Origin: Alphaproteobacteria bacterium
Lineage (GTDB): Bacteria > Pseudomonadota > Alphaproteobacteria > SHVW01
Reading direction: 5' to 3'
Assembly (NCBI GenBank): GCA_009694085.1
Contig: SHVW01000009.1
Coordinates: 1 to 40,524, forward strand
DNA: 40,524 nt
Part shown: one piece after another, positions 7,397-15,583 of the stretch
Layout: every line of letters starts with the position of its first letter
Numbering within the stretch: the stretch's first letter is position 1
The notes under the pieces: model-generated
Seen by the model: only the letters and a program-made list of their open reading frames with translations
Database searches by the model: none
What the model was told of the DNA's origin: nothing
Translations under genes and position numbers: made by a program

Positions 7397-9163
7397 ATGA
7401 CAACCCTCGATCCCGTCACTTTCTCCGTGCTGTGGGGCGGCCTGCTCTCCGCCGCGTCCGAGATGGGCGTGACCCTATCGCGCACGGCCTATTCGGCGGC
7501 GGTGCGCGAGGGGTTGGATTATTCTACCGCGCTGTTCGACGCCGATGGGTTGATGATCGCCCAGGGCGACTACAGCCCCGGCCATTTGGGCTCCATGGCC
7601 TTCACCGTGCGCAAGGTGCTGGAAATCTATCCGCGCGAGACGATGAAGCCGGGCGACGCCATTCTGCTTAATGACAGCGGCATTGGCTCGGGCCATTTGC
7701 CAGATTTTTTCATGATTTCGCCCATTCATTTCGATAACGCATTGATCGGCTTCGCCGTCAATTGCGCCCATCACGTGGATGTCGGCGGCTCCGGCGCCGG
7801 CTCTCAGGTCATCCAAGGTATCCAGGACAATTACCAGGAAGGCATCCGCTTCCTGCCCACGCGCTGCTATGCCGGTGGTGAGCCGATCGCCGATATATTC
7901 CGGGTCATTGCCGCCAATGTGCGGCAACCCGAAAAGGTGATCGGCGATCTGCGCGCCCAGGTCAACGCCAACACGACCGGCGCGCGCCGCATGGTGGAGT
8001 TGGCGCTCGTCCATGGCCTGGCCGCGCTCCAGGGCGCCATGGCCGAGATCTTGGCACGCAGCGAGGTCCAAATGCGTGCCGCCATTTCGCGTATTCCCGC
8101 CGGAGTCTACAGCTTCGAGGATTGCTTGGACGATGTCGGTCCCGGGACCGAGCCGGTGGTGGCCAAGGTCACGGTGACGGTCGCCGACGGCACCATCACG
8201 GTCGATTGGGCCGGCAGCGGGCCGCAGCGCGAGGCCGGGTTGAACAGCTACCTCCACTACACCTACGCCTATACCATCGCGGCGGTGAAAAGCGTGACCC
8301 TGCCGACCGCGCCCCAGAATGACGGCGTGATCCGCACGATCCAGATCAAGGCGCCGGAGGGTTCGTTCTTCAATCCGCGCCGGCCCGCCGCCTGTGGCGG
8401 TCGCGCCACCATCTCGCATAGGATCTACGAGGTCGTGCTGGGCGCGCTCGCCCAGGCCGTGCCCGACCGCGTGATGGCGGCCAACTCCCACTTCTTCAAT
8501 CCCAATCTTGGCGGTGTCGATCCGCGCACGGGCAAACAATTCGTCTGCTACGAGTTGATCATCGGCGGCATCGGCGGCCGGCCGGGCAAGGACGGCGAGG
8601 AAGCGCTGGCCTCGCCCTGGAACGCCGCCAACATCCCGATCGAGATTCAAGAAAGCAGCAACCCCATCCTGGTCGAACGCTTCGGCTTCATCGCCGATTC
8701 CGGCGGTCCCGGGCGCCAGCGCGGCGGCTGTGGCTTGCGCAAGGATATGCGGGTGCTGGCCGACCGGGTCGATTTCTACAATCTGGGCGACCGAGCGCTA
8801 TTCGCGCCCTACGGTTTGTTCGACGGGTTGCCCGGCACTAAGGCGGCGACGTTGCTCGATCCCGGGGCAAAGGGCCAGCGCCGGCTGCATTCCAAGGGCA
8901 GCTATCGCCTCAAGCGCGATCAGGTCATCTCTTGGCGGACGGCGGGGGCCGGCGGCTATGGCGATCCGCTGGAGCGTCCGGTGGCCCTGGTCGAGCGCGA
9001 CGTGAAATCCGGTTTCGTCACCATCCCACGGGCGCGCACTGATTACGGCGTCGTCATCAACCCGAAGACTCTAGCGGTGGATGGCACGCGCACCGACGCG
9101 TTGCGCCTGAAGCGACGGAAGGCGCGTTCGAAGCCGCGCCAGCGGGAGACGGCGCGGGCATGA
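7397..9163 (+). CDS. hyuB: hydantoinase B subunit, first copy (HyuB-like)
   Basis: This 588-residue protein is the B subunit that pairs with HyuA. It begins with LDPVTFSVLWGGLLSAASEMG, typical of the family. The metal-site region reads NDSGIGSGHLPD and then NCAHHVDVGG. The H-x-x-D pair and the first His of AHH, 22 residues after the Asp, match the metal ligands described for the acetone carboxylase homologue. The family's usual NDP is NDS here. FFNPRRPAACGGR and GGPGRQRGGCGLRKD are later conserved blocks. It starts 9 bases after hyuA and ends in an ATGA overlap with a close paralog, so both should be translated together. Confidence 0.92.
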   Translation: MTTLDPVTFSVLWGGLLSAASEMGVTLSRTAYSAAVREGLDYSTALFDADGLMIAQGDYSPGHLGSMAFTVRKVLEIYPRETMKPGDAILLNDSGIGSGHLPDFFMISPIHFDNALIGFAVNCAHHVDVGGSGAGSQVIQGIQDNYQEGIRFLPTRCYAGGEPIADIFRVIAANVRQPEKVIGDLRAQVNANTTGARRMVELALVHGLAALQGAMAEILARSEVQMRAAISRIPAGVYSFEDCLDDVGPGTEPVVAKVTVTVADGTITVDWAGSGPQREAGLNSYLHYTYAYTIAAVKSVTLPTAPQNDGVIRTIQIKAPEGSFFNPRRPAACGGRATISHRIYEVVLGALAQAVPDRVMAANSHFFNPNLGGVDPRTGKQFVCYELIIGGIGGRPGKDGEEALASPWNAANIPIEIQESSNPILVERFGFIADSGGPGRQRGGCGLRKDMRVLADRVDFYNLGDRALFAPYGLFDGLPGTKAATLLDPGAKGQRRLHSKGSYRLKRDQVISWRTAGAGGYGDPLERPVALVERDVKSGFVTIPRARTDYGVVINPKTLAVDGTRTDALRLKRRKARSKPRQRETARA

Positions 9164-10917
9164 ACCGGCTTGACCCCGTCACCTTCTCCGTTATCTGGGG
9201 TGGGCTGATCTCGGCGGCGGCCGAGATGGGCGTGACACTGGCGCGCACCGCCTATTCGGTCGCGGTGCGCGAGGGTTCCGATTTCTCCACCGGCGTGTTC
9301 GATCCCCAGGGCAACATGATTACCCAGGGCGATTATAGCCCAGGCCATTTGGGCTCCATGGCGTTCGCCGTGCGCCGGATGCTGGAGGATTATCCCGTCG
9401 CCGCCCTGGCACCGGGCGACGCTGTGATCTGCAACGATCCCGGTATCGGATCGGGCCACCTGCCCGACGTCTATATGATGTGTCCGGTTTATCTTGAGGG
9501 CAGGCTGCTTGGCTTCGCCGTCAACATCGCCCACCAGATCGATATCGGCGGGTCCGGTGCCGGCTCCCAAACCATCACCGGCATCCAGGACAATTTCCAA
9601 GAAGGGTTGCGCTTCCTGCCCACGCGCTGTTTCGTGAGGGGCGAGCCAGTCGCCGATATCTTCCGCATCATCGAGGCCAATGTGCGCGTGCCCGAAGTGC
9701 TCGGCGACATTCGGGCGCAGTACACAGCCAATATGACCGGTGCGCGGCGCATGGAAGAATTGGCCCGCACCTATGGGCCCTCGGTGCTGCATCAAGCGAT
9801 GGACCGGATTATTGCCGAGAGCGGGGCGCAGATGCGTGCCGCAATCGACGCGCTCAAACCCGGCACCTATAGCTTTGCCGACCGCATGGACGATGTCGGC
9901 CCAGATACGGAGCCGGTCGAGGCGCGCGTTAAGGTAACGATCGGAAAAGGCCGCGTCCATGTCGATTGGGCCGGCAGCGGGAAGCAGCGCGAAGCCGGCA
10001 TGAACAGTTTCCTGCATTACACCGCGGCCTATTCGATCGCGGCGATTAAAAGCGTGACCCTGCCGGCCGCGCCCCAGAACGACGGCATCATCCGCACCAT
10101 CGAGGTGACGGCGCCGCCCGGCTCGTTCTTCAATCCCAATCGGCCCGCACCCTGCGGCGGGCGGGCCGTGGTTTCCCATCGCATCTACGAAGTGGTCATG
10201 GGCGCGCTGGCCAAGGCGGTGCCCGACCGTGCCATTGCGGCGACCGCCCATTTCTACAATCCCAATATCGGTGGCGTCGATCCGCGCACGGGGCGGGCCT
10301 TCATATGCTGGGAATCGATCATCGGGGGGGTCGGCGCCCGCTGGACCAAGGATGGGGTGGAGGCGACGTCGTCGCCCTGGAACGGGACCAACGTGCCCGT
10401 GGAAATCCAGGAGAGCCGGAACCCGGTGCTCATCGAGCGCGTCGAGTTGATCGAAGACTCCGCCGGTCCCGGGCGTTATCGCGGCGGCTGCGGCCTGCGC
10501 AAGGATCTGCGCCTGCTGGCCGACAACTGCACCTTCTACAATCTGGGCGACCGCCAGATTTTCCCACCCTATGGTTTGGCCGGCGGCCGACCAGGCGGAC
10601 TTGGCTTGACCCTGCTCAATCCGGGAACGCCGCGCCAGCGCCGGCTGCATTCAAAAGGCACCTACCGCTTGGGGCGCAACGATCTGATAAGCTGGCGCAC
10701 GTCGGGCGCCGGGGGGGTCGGCAACCCGTTCATGCGCGATCCGAATGCCGTGCTGATCGATGTGCGCAATGGCTATGTCTCGATCAAGGCGGCGACGACG
10801 GAATACGGCGTGGTGATTGATGGCAAGACGTTGGCATTAAATCTGACACGGACCCGGGCCTTGCGGGCTCGGGCCAAGGCCGGCGGGAAGAAGACGAAGG
10901 AACGGGTGCCGGCCTAG
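9160..10917 (+). CDS. hyuB: hydantoinase B subunit, second copy (tandem paralog)
   Basis: This 585-residue protein is collinear with the upstream B subunit over its whole length, and well over half the residues match by eye. It keeps NDPGIGSGHLPD. The second metal block reads NIAHQIDIGG, so the second His of the usual AHH is Gln, while the proposed ligand His (22 residues after Asp) is kept. The start overlaps the previous stop (ATGA). A tandem pair of B subunits with a single A subunit allows two enzyme forms or a mixed complex. Both copies are intact full-length frames, so neither looks like a decaying duplicate. Confidence 0.92.
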   Translation: MNRLDPVTFSVIWGGLISAAAEMGVTLARTAYSVAVREGSDFSTGVFDPQGNMITQGDYSPGHLGSMAFAVRRMLEDYPVAALAPGDAVICNDPGIGSGHLPDVYMMCPVYLEGRLLGFAVNIAHQIDIGGSGAGSQTITGIQDNFQEGLRFLPTRCFVRGEPVADIFRIIEANVRVPEVLGDIRAQYTANMTGARRMEELARTYGPSVLHQAMDRIIAESGAQMRAAIDALKPGTYSFADRMDDVGPDTEPVEARVKVTIGKGRVHVDWAGSGKQREAGMNSFLHYTAAYSIAAIKSVTLPAAPQNDGIIRTIEVTAPPGSFFNPNRPAPCGGRAVVSHRIYEVVMGALAKAVPDRAIAATAHFYNPNIGGVDPRTGRAFICWESIIGGVGARWTKDGVEATSSPWNGTNVPVEIQESRNPVLIERVELIEDSAGPGRYRGGCGLRKDLRLLADNCTFYNLGDRQIFPPYGLAGGRPGGLGLTLLNPGTPRQRRLHSKGTYRLGRNDLISWRTSGAGGVGNPFMRDPNAVLIDVRNGYVSIKAATTEYGVVIDGKTLALNLTRTRALRARAKAGGKKTKERVPA

Positions 10918-10941
10918 TCGGGCGGCTCCAGGGGATAAACC

Positions 10942-10956
10942 GGGGTGGGAAACCCC
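10942..10956 (+). promoter_or_regulatory. small stem-loop before the binding-protein gene
   Basis: GGGGT, a 5-base GGGAA loop and ACCCC form a short perfect stem in the 58-base gap between the second hyuB and the solute-binding-protein gene. It has no T-run, so it is unlikely to be a strong terminator. It may mark an mRNA processing point. A strong Shine-Dalgarno, GAGGAGGAGG, follows at 10961-10970. Confidence 0.3.
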
Positions 10957-10975
10957 AACAGAGGAGGAGGAGACG

Positions 10976-12163
10976 ATGACCGCGAAGCGAAGCATGAAAC
11001 TAGCCGGCCTTGCCGTTGCCGCCGGGCTTGCCTGGGCCGGTGCGGCCGGTGCGGCCGATCCTGGTATCACCGACACCACGATTAAGCTCGGTATGTTCGG
11101 CCCCCTGACCGGCGCGGTCAGCATCTATGGCTACCCGATCAATAACGGCGCCATCGCCATCTACAACGAAACCAACGCCGCTGGCGGCATCAACGGCCGC
11201 AAGATCGAGATCGTGCATGAGGATGACGGTTGCGACCCGGCTAAGACGCGCGCGGCAGTCAAGAAACTGATCGAGCAGGACAAGGTGTTTGCCATTCATG
11301 GCGGTAGTTGTTCGGGTGGTGTCAACGCCGCGAAGGACGAGTTCATCAGCGGCAAGGTGCCCTTCATGGTGATGGCGGCGACTCTCGATGCCATCTCCGA
11401 TCCGCCCAATCGCTATATCTTCACGACAACGCTGCCCGGCAGCGGCGATGGTGGAATTATGCTGAACTTTGCTAAGACCGTGCCGAACGCCAAGAAGATT
11501 GCGATCGTTCGTCATCAGGACGATTGGGCCAACGCCAAGATGAAGAACATCTCGGCCGGCTATGCCGCGGCGGGACTGCAAATCGTCGCGGACGAAACGC
11601 TGGCGCGCAATGCCACCGACGCGACCGCGCAGGTGCTCAAAGTTAAGGCGGGTAATCCCGATGTTGTCCTGTTCCTGCTCTATCCCGGCGAATCCGCGGT
11701 GTTCCTGCGCGATGCCGAGAAATACGGGGTCAAAGGGCCGTTCGTTGGCAGCAACTCCGTGATGGACCTGCTCGACCTACGTGAGCGCACGGGCAGCAAG
11801 ACTTCGGTCAACAACGCCTATGCCTCCGCCTTTTTGCAAGGCTATGTCGGCGATCCCGCATTGGAGAAGTGGACGGCGATCTATCGCAAGCACTTCCCGA
11901 ACGACAAGGTCCAGTCGCTGTCGTTCTACGGTATGTCCGGGGCGTTGACCATGGTCGATGCCATGAAACGGGCGGGCAAGGATCTGACGCGCGAGAAACT
12001 GGTCGATGCGCTCGAAGCGACCAAGGACGGCGAGGCCGGACCGGGCTACTGCAAGGTGACGTTCGGCAAGGATGTTCGCCAGGGCTGTCTGGGTGGCACC
12101 ATCTGGGGCGTCAAGGGCGACCAGATCGTCAATATCGGCCCGAGCTGGCCGAAGACGAACTGA
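10976..12163 (+). CDS. branched-chain-type ABC importer substrate-binding protein (LivJ-like)
   Basis: This 395-residue periplasmic protein captures the substrate for the Liv-type importer encoded next. It has a Sec signal peptide: basic MTAKRSMK, a hydrophobic core of about 16 residues, and likely cleavage after GAAGAA. The mature part begins IKLGMFGPLTGAVSIYG and contains AAGGINGRKIEIVHEDDGCDP, the type I periplasmic-binding signature of the amide/branched-chain amino acid family. It has four Cys in the mature chain. A very strong GAGGAGGAGG ribosome site precedes it. Such family members bind amino acids, amides, urea or aromatic acids; placement directly after hyuABB suggests a hydantoin- or amide-like ligand, which is inference. 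Confidence 0.93.
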   Translation: MTAKRSMKLAGLAVAAGLAWAGAAGAADPGITDTTIKLGMFGPLTGAVSIYGYPINNGAIAIYNETNAAGGINGRKIEIVHEDDGCDPAKTRAAVKKLIEQDKVFAIHGGSCSGGVNAAKDEFISGKVPFMVMAATLDAISDPPNRYIFTTTLPGSGDGGIMLNFAKTVPNAKKIAIVRHQDDWANAKMKNISAGYAAAGLQIVADETLARNATDATAQVLKVKAGNPDVVLFLLYPGESAVFLRDAEKYGVKGPFVGSNSVMDLLDLRERTGSKTSVNNAYASAFLQGYVGDPALEKWTAIYRKHFPNDKVQSLSFYGMSGALTMVDAMKRAGKDLTREKLVDALEATKDGEAGPGYCKVTFGKDVRQGCLGGTIWGVKGDQIVNIGPSWPKTN

Positions 12164-12181
12164 TCGCGCCGTCACAGGATC

Positions 12182-12221
12182 GGGAAGGGCGGTCGACCCC
12201 CACGGGCCGGCAGCCCTTCCC
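12182..12221 (+). promoter_or_regulatory. intercistronic stem-loop between binding protein and livH
   Basis: GGGAAGGGC (12182-12190) pairs perfectly with GCCCTTCCC (12213-12221) around a 22-base loop, in the 71-base gap after the binding-protein stop. No T-run follows. Such structures after binding-protein genes commonly protect upstream mRNA and lower downstream expression, giving more binding protein than permease. The livH start 14 bases later has no clear Shine-Dalgarno, consistent with weak permease translation. Confidence 0.6.
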
Positions 12222-12234
12222 TTGTCGAGCCTTC

Positions 12235-13113
12235 ATGGAAATTCCGCTGCTACTGACGGCCTCAGGCCTTGCCAACGGTGCGCTCTATGCGCTGGTGGCA
12301 CTCGGCCTGGTGCTGGTTTACAAGACCCAGGACGTGGTCCAATTCGGCCATGGCGAGGTGCTGATGATCGGCGCCTTCATCGGCTATTCCCTGCTGAACT
12401 ATCTAGGGCTGCCCTATCCGGCGGCCATGCTCGCTGCCGTACTCGCCTGCGGCATCATGGGGTTTGTGTTGGAGCGAATCGCCTTTCGCCCGATCGCGTA
12501 CCATCATCACATCACGCTTGCCATGGTCACGGTCGGGCTGTCCTTCGCGCTCAAGGGCATCGCGCGCATCCCTTTCGGCGCCGACATCTATACCTTTCCG
12601 CGCCTGTTTCCCGACACGCCCACCATCGTCTGGGGCAAGCTGATCGTGACGCCGCAGCACCTGGTGACCATTGGGGTGGCACTCGCGCTCACCATCGGCC
12701 TGTTCGTGTTTTTTCGCTCCACCACCATGGGCAAGCAGATGCGGGCGACCCAGCAGAACCTGACCGGCGCATCGATCATCGGCATTAATACTGGTCTGAT
12801 TTTTTCCGGCACCTGGGCGCTGGCCTGCGCGATCGGTGCCGTGGCCGGGGTGCTGGCGGCGCCGGACGCGCTGCTCTATCCTGATATGGGCGCGCGCTTC
12901 CTGCTCAAGGGCTTCGCCGCCGCCGTGCTCGGCGGCTTCGAAAGCGTGCCCGGCGCCATCGTCGGCGGGCTGCTAATTGGGCTGATCGATAATTTCGCCG
13001 GCTTCTATATCGACACGGCGTTCCAGGAAATCTCCGCCTACTGCATCATCATTCTTGTCCTGTTCGTCTGGCCTTACGGCCTGTTCGGGCGGCGACCGAC
13101 CCATCGGGTGTAG
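12235..13113 (+). CDS. livH: branched-chain-type ABC importer permease LivH
   Basis: This 292-residue polytopic inner-membrane protein forms half of the transport channel. Strongly hydrophobic segments run throughout, beginning GLANGALYALVALGLVLVYK. The permease-ATPase coupling region includes TTMGKQMRATQQNLTGASIIGIN, and LKGFAAAVLGGFESVPGAIVGGLLIG is a hallmark near the C-terminus. ATG at 12235 is chosen; the longer open frame upstream lies inside the binding-protein gene in another frame. No strong ribosome site precedes it and a stem-loop sits just upstream. livM follows after 4 bases. Confidence 0.93.
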   Translation: MEIPLLLTASGLANGALYALVALGLVLVYKTQDVVQFGHGEVLMIGAFIGYSLLNYLGLPYPAAMLAAVLACGIMGFVLERIAFRPIAYHHHITLAMVTVGLSFALKGIARIPFGADIYTFPRLFPDTPTIVWGKLIVTPQHLVTIGVALALTIGLFVFFRSTTMGKQMRATQQNLTGASIIGINTGLIFSGTWALACAIGAVAGVLAAPDALLYPDMGARFLLKGFAAAVLGGFESVPGAIVGGLLIGLIDNFAGFYIDTAFQEISAYCIIILVLFVWPYGLFGRRPTHRV

Positions 13114-13117
13114 GGCG

Positions 13118-14113
13118 ATGACGCGAGATCTAATTCACCGCTGGTTTGCGCCGGTTGCCATCGCGATCTTACTGTTGGTGCCGTTGACGACGAATTCCTA
13201 CATCCAGTTCATCATCAATCAGGTCATCGTTTACGTCATCATCGCGATCGGCCTGAACCTGCTGCTTGGTTATGCCGGCCAGTTCGCCTTTGCCCACGCC
13301 GCGATGATGGGCATCGGCGCCTATACGGCGGCCTTGCTGATGCACCGGCTCGGCGTGACGTTCTGGATTGCCGTGCCGGCCGGCGGGTTCGCCGCCGCGG
13401 CGATCGGCTCGCTTGGCGCGCTGCCGGCCATGCGCATGAAGCGCGTCTATCTGGCGCTGATGACCCTGGCGATCGCCGAGCTGATTCAGTGGGTCCTTGT
13501 CCACTGGAAAGTGGTCACGCTGGGCACCGATGGCGTGAAGATACCTCACGAAAAATTCCTGTGGTTCACGCTGGCGAGCGACTACCACAAATTCTACCTC
13601 ATCCTTGCTGCCATGGCGGTGCTCTACGTCGTGGCGCGGCGGTTGGTGGAGTCCAAATTCGGCCGTTCTCTGGTGGCGATCCGCGAGAACGAAATCGTCG
13701 CTCAATGCAACGGCATCTCGATTGCCCATACCAAGGCGGCGGTGTTCGCCGTCAGCGCCTTCTACGCCGGCATCGGCGGCGCGCTGTTCGCTCTCGTGCT
13801 CGGCCATATCGTGCCCGACGGTTTCGGCCTGTTCCAACTCGTCGTCCATTTCTCGATCGTCGTGATCGGCGGTTTGATCAGCATGTTCGGCTCGGTGATC
13901 GGCGCCGTGCTGCTGACCACGCTGCCCGAATTACTGCGCGGCGTGCGCGCCTTGCAGGAGTTGATCTACGGCGTCCTGCTCATGGTCTTCATCATCTTCA
14001 TGCCCGGCGGCATCGCCGGCTTCGCCAAGCAGCGGGGCTGGCTGCCCGACGAAATCCTGGTGCGCGGCTGGCGAGCGCTACAGGCACGCCTGAAGCGCGA
14101 GGGCGGATCGTGA
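13118..14113 (+). CDS. livM: branched-chain-type ABC importer permease LivM
   Basis: This 331-residue protein is the second membrane subunit. It has many transmembrane segments, including GLNLLLGYAGQFAFAHAAMM, the conserved LivM signature. The coupling region SKFGRSLVAIRENEIVAQCNGI contacts the ATPases. VHFSIVVIGGLISMFGSVIGAVLLT is typical of the C-terminal half. ATG at 13118 places the start 4 bases after livH; upstream frame in the same phase overlaps livH. Its stop overlaps the livG GTG start (GTGA), so translation is coupled. Confidence 0.93.
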   Translation: MTRDLIHRWFAPVAIAILLLVPLTTNSYIQFIINQVIVYVIIAIGLNLLLGYAGQFAFAHAAMMGIGAYTAALLMHRLGVTFWIAVPAGGFAAAAIGSLGALPAMRMKRVYLALMTLAIAELIQWVLVHWKVVTLGTDGVKIPHEKFLWFTLASDYHKFYLILAAMAVLYVVARRLVESKFGRSLVAIRENEIVAQCNGISIAHTKAAVFAVSAFYAGIGGALFALVLGHIVPDGFGLFQLVVHFSIVVIGGLISMFGSVIGAVLLTTLPELLRGVRALQELIYGVLLMVFIIFMPGGIAGFAKQRGWLPDEILVRGWRALQARLKREGGS

Positions 14114-14880
14114 CCGCCCTACTCACCGCCGAGGGCGTCACCGTCAACTTCGGCGGGTTGGTCGCCGTCAACGCCGTGACGTTGTCGGTGCCGGCGGGCG
14201 CCATCCATGGCGTGATCGGTCCGAACGGGGCGGGCAAGACGACCTTTTTCAACGCCATTGCCGGCTTGGTCGCGGTGGCGCCCGGGCGCATCGCCTTCGA
14301 CGGCACCGACATCACCGGCTTGCCGCCTTACCAACGGGCACGGCTGGGCATAAGGCGTACCTTCCAGGCCGTCCAGCTCATCCCGCAATTCACCGTTCTG
14401 GAAAACGTGCTTGTCGGGCTCCATCATGACATCAAGGAAAACTACCTGACGTCGCTGTTCGGCTGGTCCGGGCGGAGCGCGGCGGAGGAAGAGGCCCAGG
14501 AACGGACGCTGGAGGTTTTGCGCTTCCTCGGCCTGACCGACGCGCTGTTCAAGCGCCCGCGGGAACTCAGCTTCGCTGAGCAGCGTTTCGTCGAAATCGC
14601 CCGCGCGCTGGTGGCGCGGCCGAAACTGCTGCTGCTGGACGAGCCGGCGGCGGGCCTGAGCCCCCAAGAGGTCGCCGCGATCAACGCCCTGCTGCGCCGG
14701 TTGCGCACGGAATGGGGCACGACCATCGTGCTGGTGGAGCACGTCCTCTCCCTCGTGCTCGACGTGTCGGACCGGGTCAGCGTGCTCGATAATGGCAAGC
14801 TGATCGCCGAGGGCGCGCCGCGCGAGGTCGAGGCCGATCCGCGCGTGCGCGCGGTCTATATCGGTGAAGATCATGCTTGA
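14110..14880 (+). CDS. livG: branched-chain-type ABC importer ATPase LivG
   Basis: This 256-residue cytoplasmic ATPase powers the Liv importer. Walker A GPNGAGKTT is at residues 37-45, Walker B LLLLDEPAAGLSP follows, and the switch His is in VEHVL. The family insertion TFQAVQLIPQFTVLENV is present. The ABC signature reads LSFAEQ (153-158), where related LivG proteins usually have LSYGEQ; the second-half Gly is replaced by Ala. The GTG start at 14110 overlaps the livM stop. The gene also overlaps the start of livF. All other motifs are intact, so it is probably functional. Confidence 0.93.
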   Translation: MTALLTAEGVTVNFGGLVAVNAVTLSVPAGAIHGVIGPNGAGKTTFFNAIAGLVAVAPGRIAFDGTDITGLPPYQRARLGIRRTFQAVQLIPQFTVLENVLVGLHHDIKENYLTSLFGWSGRSAAEEEAQERTLEVLRFLGLTDALFKRPRELSFAEQRFVEIARALVARPKLLLLDEPAAGLSPQEVAAINALLRRLRTEWGTTIVLVEHVLSLVLDVSDRVSVLDNGKLIAEGAPREVEADPRVRAVYIGEDHA

Positions 14881-15577
14881 GATCGCGGGGCTCGAGGCCG
14901 GCTACGGCGCGCTCAAGGTGCTGCGCGGCATCTCGCTCGCCGTGCCCAAGGGCAAGGTAGTGGCGCTGCTGGGCAGCAACGGCGCGGGTAAGACCACCGC
15001 CATGAAGGCGATCATGGGGGTGGTTGAGCGCTTCGCCGGTTCGATCCGGTTGGACGGGCAGCAGATCGAGAAACTGCCGCCCCATGCCATCGTGGCGCGC
15101 GGGCTCGCCCTGGTGCCCCAGGGCCGCGAGCTGTTCCCGGAAATGACGGTGGTGGAAAACCTGGAGCTGGGCGGGTTGGTGCGCGGATTGGCCGGCGCGG
15201 AACTGGCCACGGACATGGAAGCCGTGTTCAAACGTTTTCCCCGGCTCGACGAGCGCCGGACCAGCCGCGCCGGCTCGCTGTCGGGCGGCGAGCAACAGAT
15301 GCTGGCGACCGGCCGCGCACTGATGTCGCGCCCCTCGGTGCTGTTGCTTGACGAGCCAACCACGGGGCTGGCGCCGATCATCGTGCAGGAGCTGGTGCGC
15401 ATCATCCGCGCGCTCAACCAGGGCGGCCAGACCATCCTGCTGGTCGAGCAGAATGTACGCATGGCGTTGAGCGTCGCCGACTACGTCTATGTCATCCGCG
15501 GCGGCTCGATCGTCATGGAATCCGAGGCCGCCAAGCTCGACGGCGCCGACGCCATGTTCAAGGCCTATCTGGGGTAG
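14873..15577 (+). CDS. livF: branched-chain-type ABC importer ATPase LivF
   Basis: This 234-residue protein is the second ATPase of the importer. Walker A GSNGAGKTT is at residues 34-42, the signature LSGGEQQ is canonical, Walker B is VLLLDEPTTGLAP, and the switch region is LLVEQNV as in other LivF proteins. ATG at 14873 gives the usual MLEIAGLEAGYG start; a GTG at 14864 in frame is possible. It overlaps the livG end by 8 bases. The gene ends 6 bases from the stop of the oppositely read acyl-CoA dehydrogenase, with no obvious terminator between. Confidence 0.93.
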   Translation: MLEIAGLEAGYGALKVLRGISLAVPKGKVVALLGSNGAGKTTAMKAIMGVVERFAGSIRLDGQQIEKLPPHAIVARGLALVPQGRELFPEMTVVENLELGGLVRGLAGAELATDMEAVFKRFPRLDERRTSRAGSLSGGEQQMLATGRALMSRPSVLLLDEPTTGLAPIIVQELVRIIRALNQGGQTILLVEQNVRMALSVADYVYVIRGGSIVMESEAAKLDGADAMFKAYLG

Positions 15578-15583
15578 ATCGCC

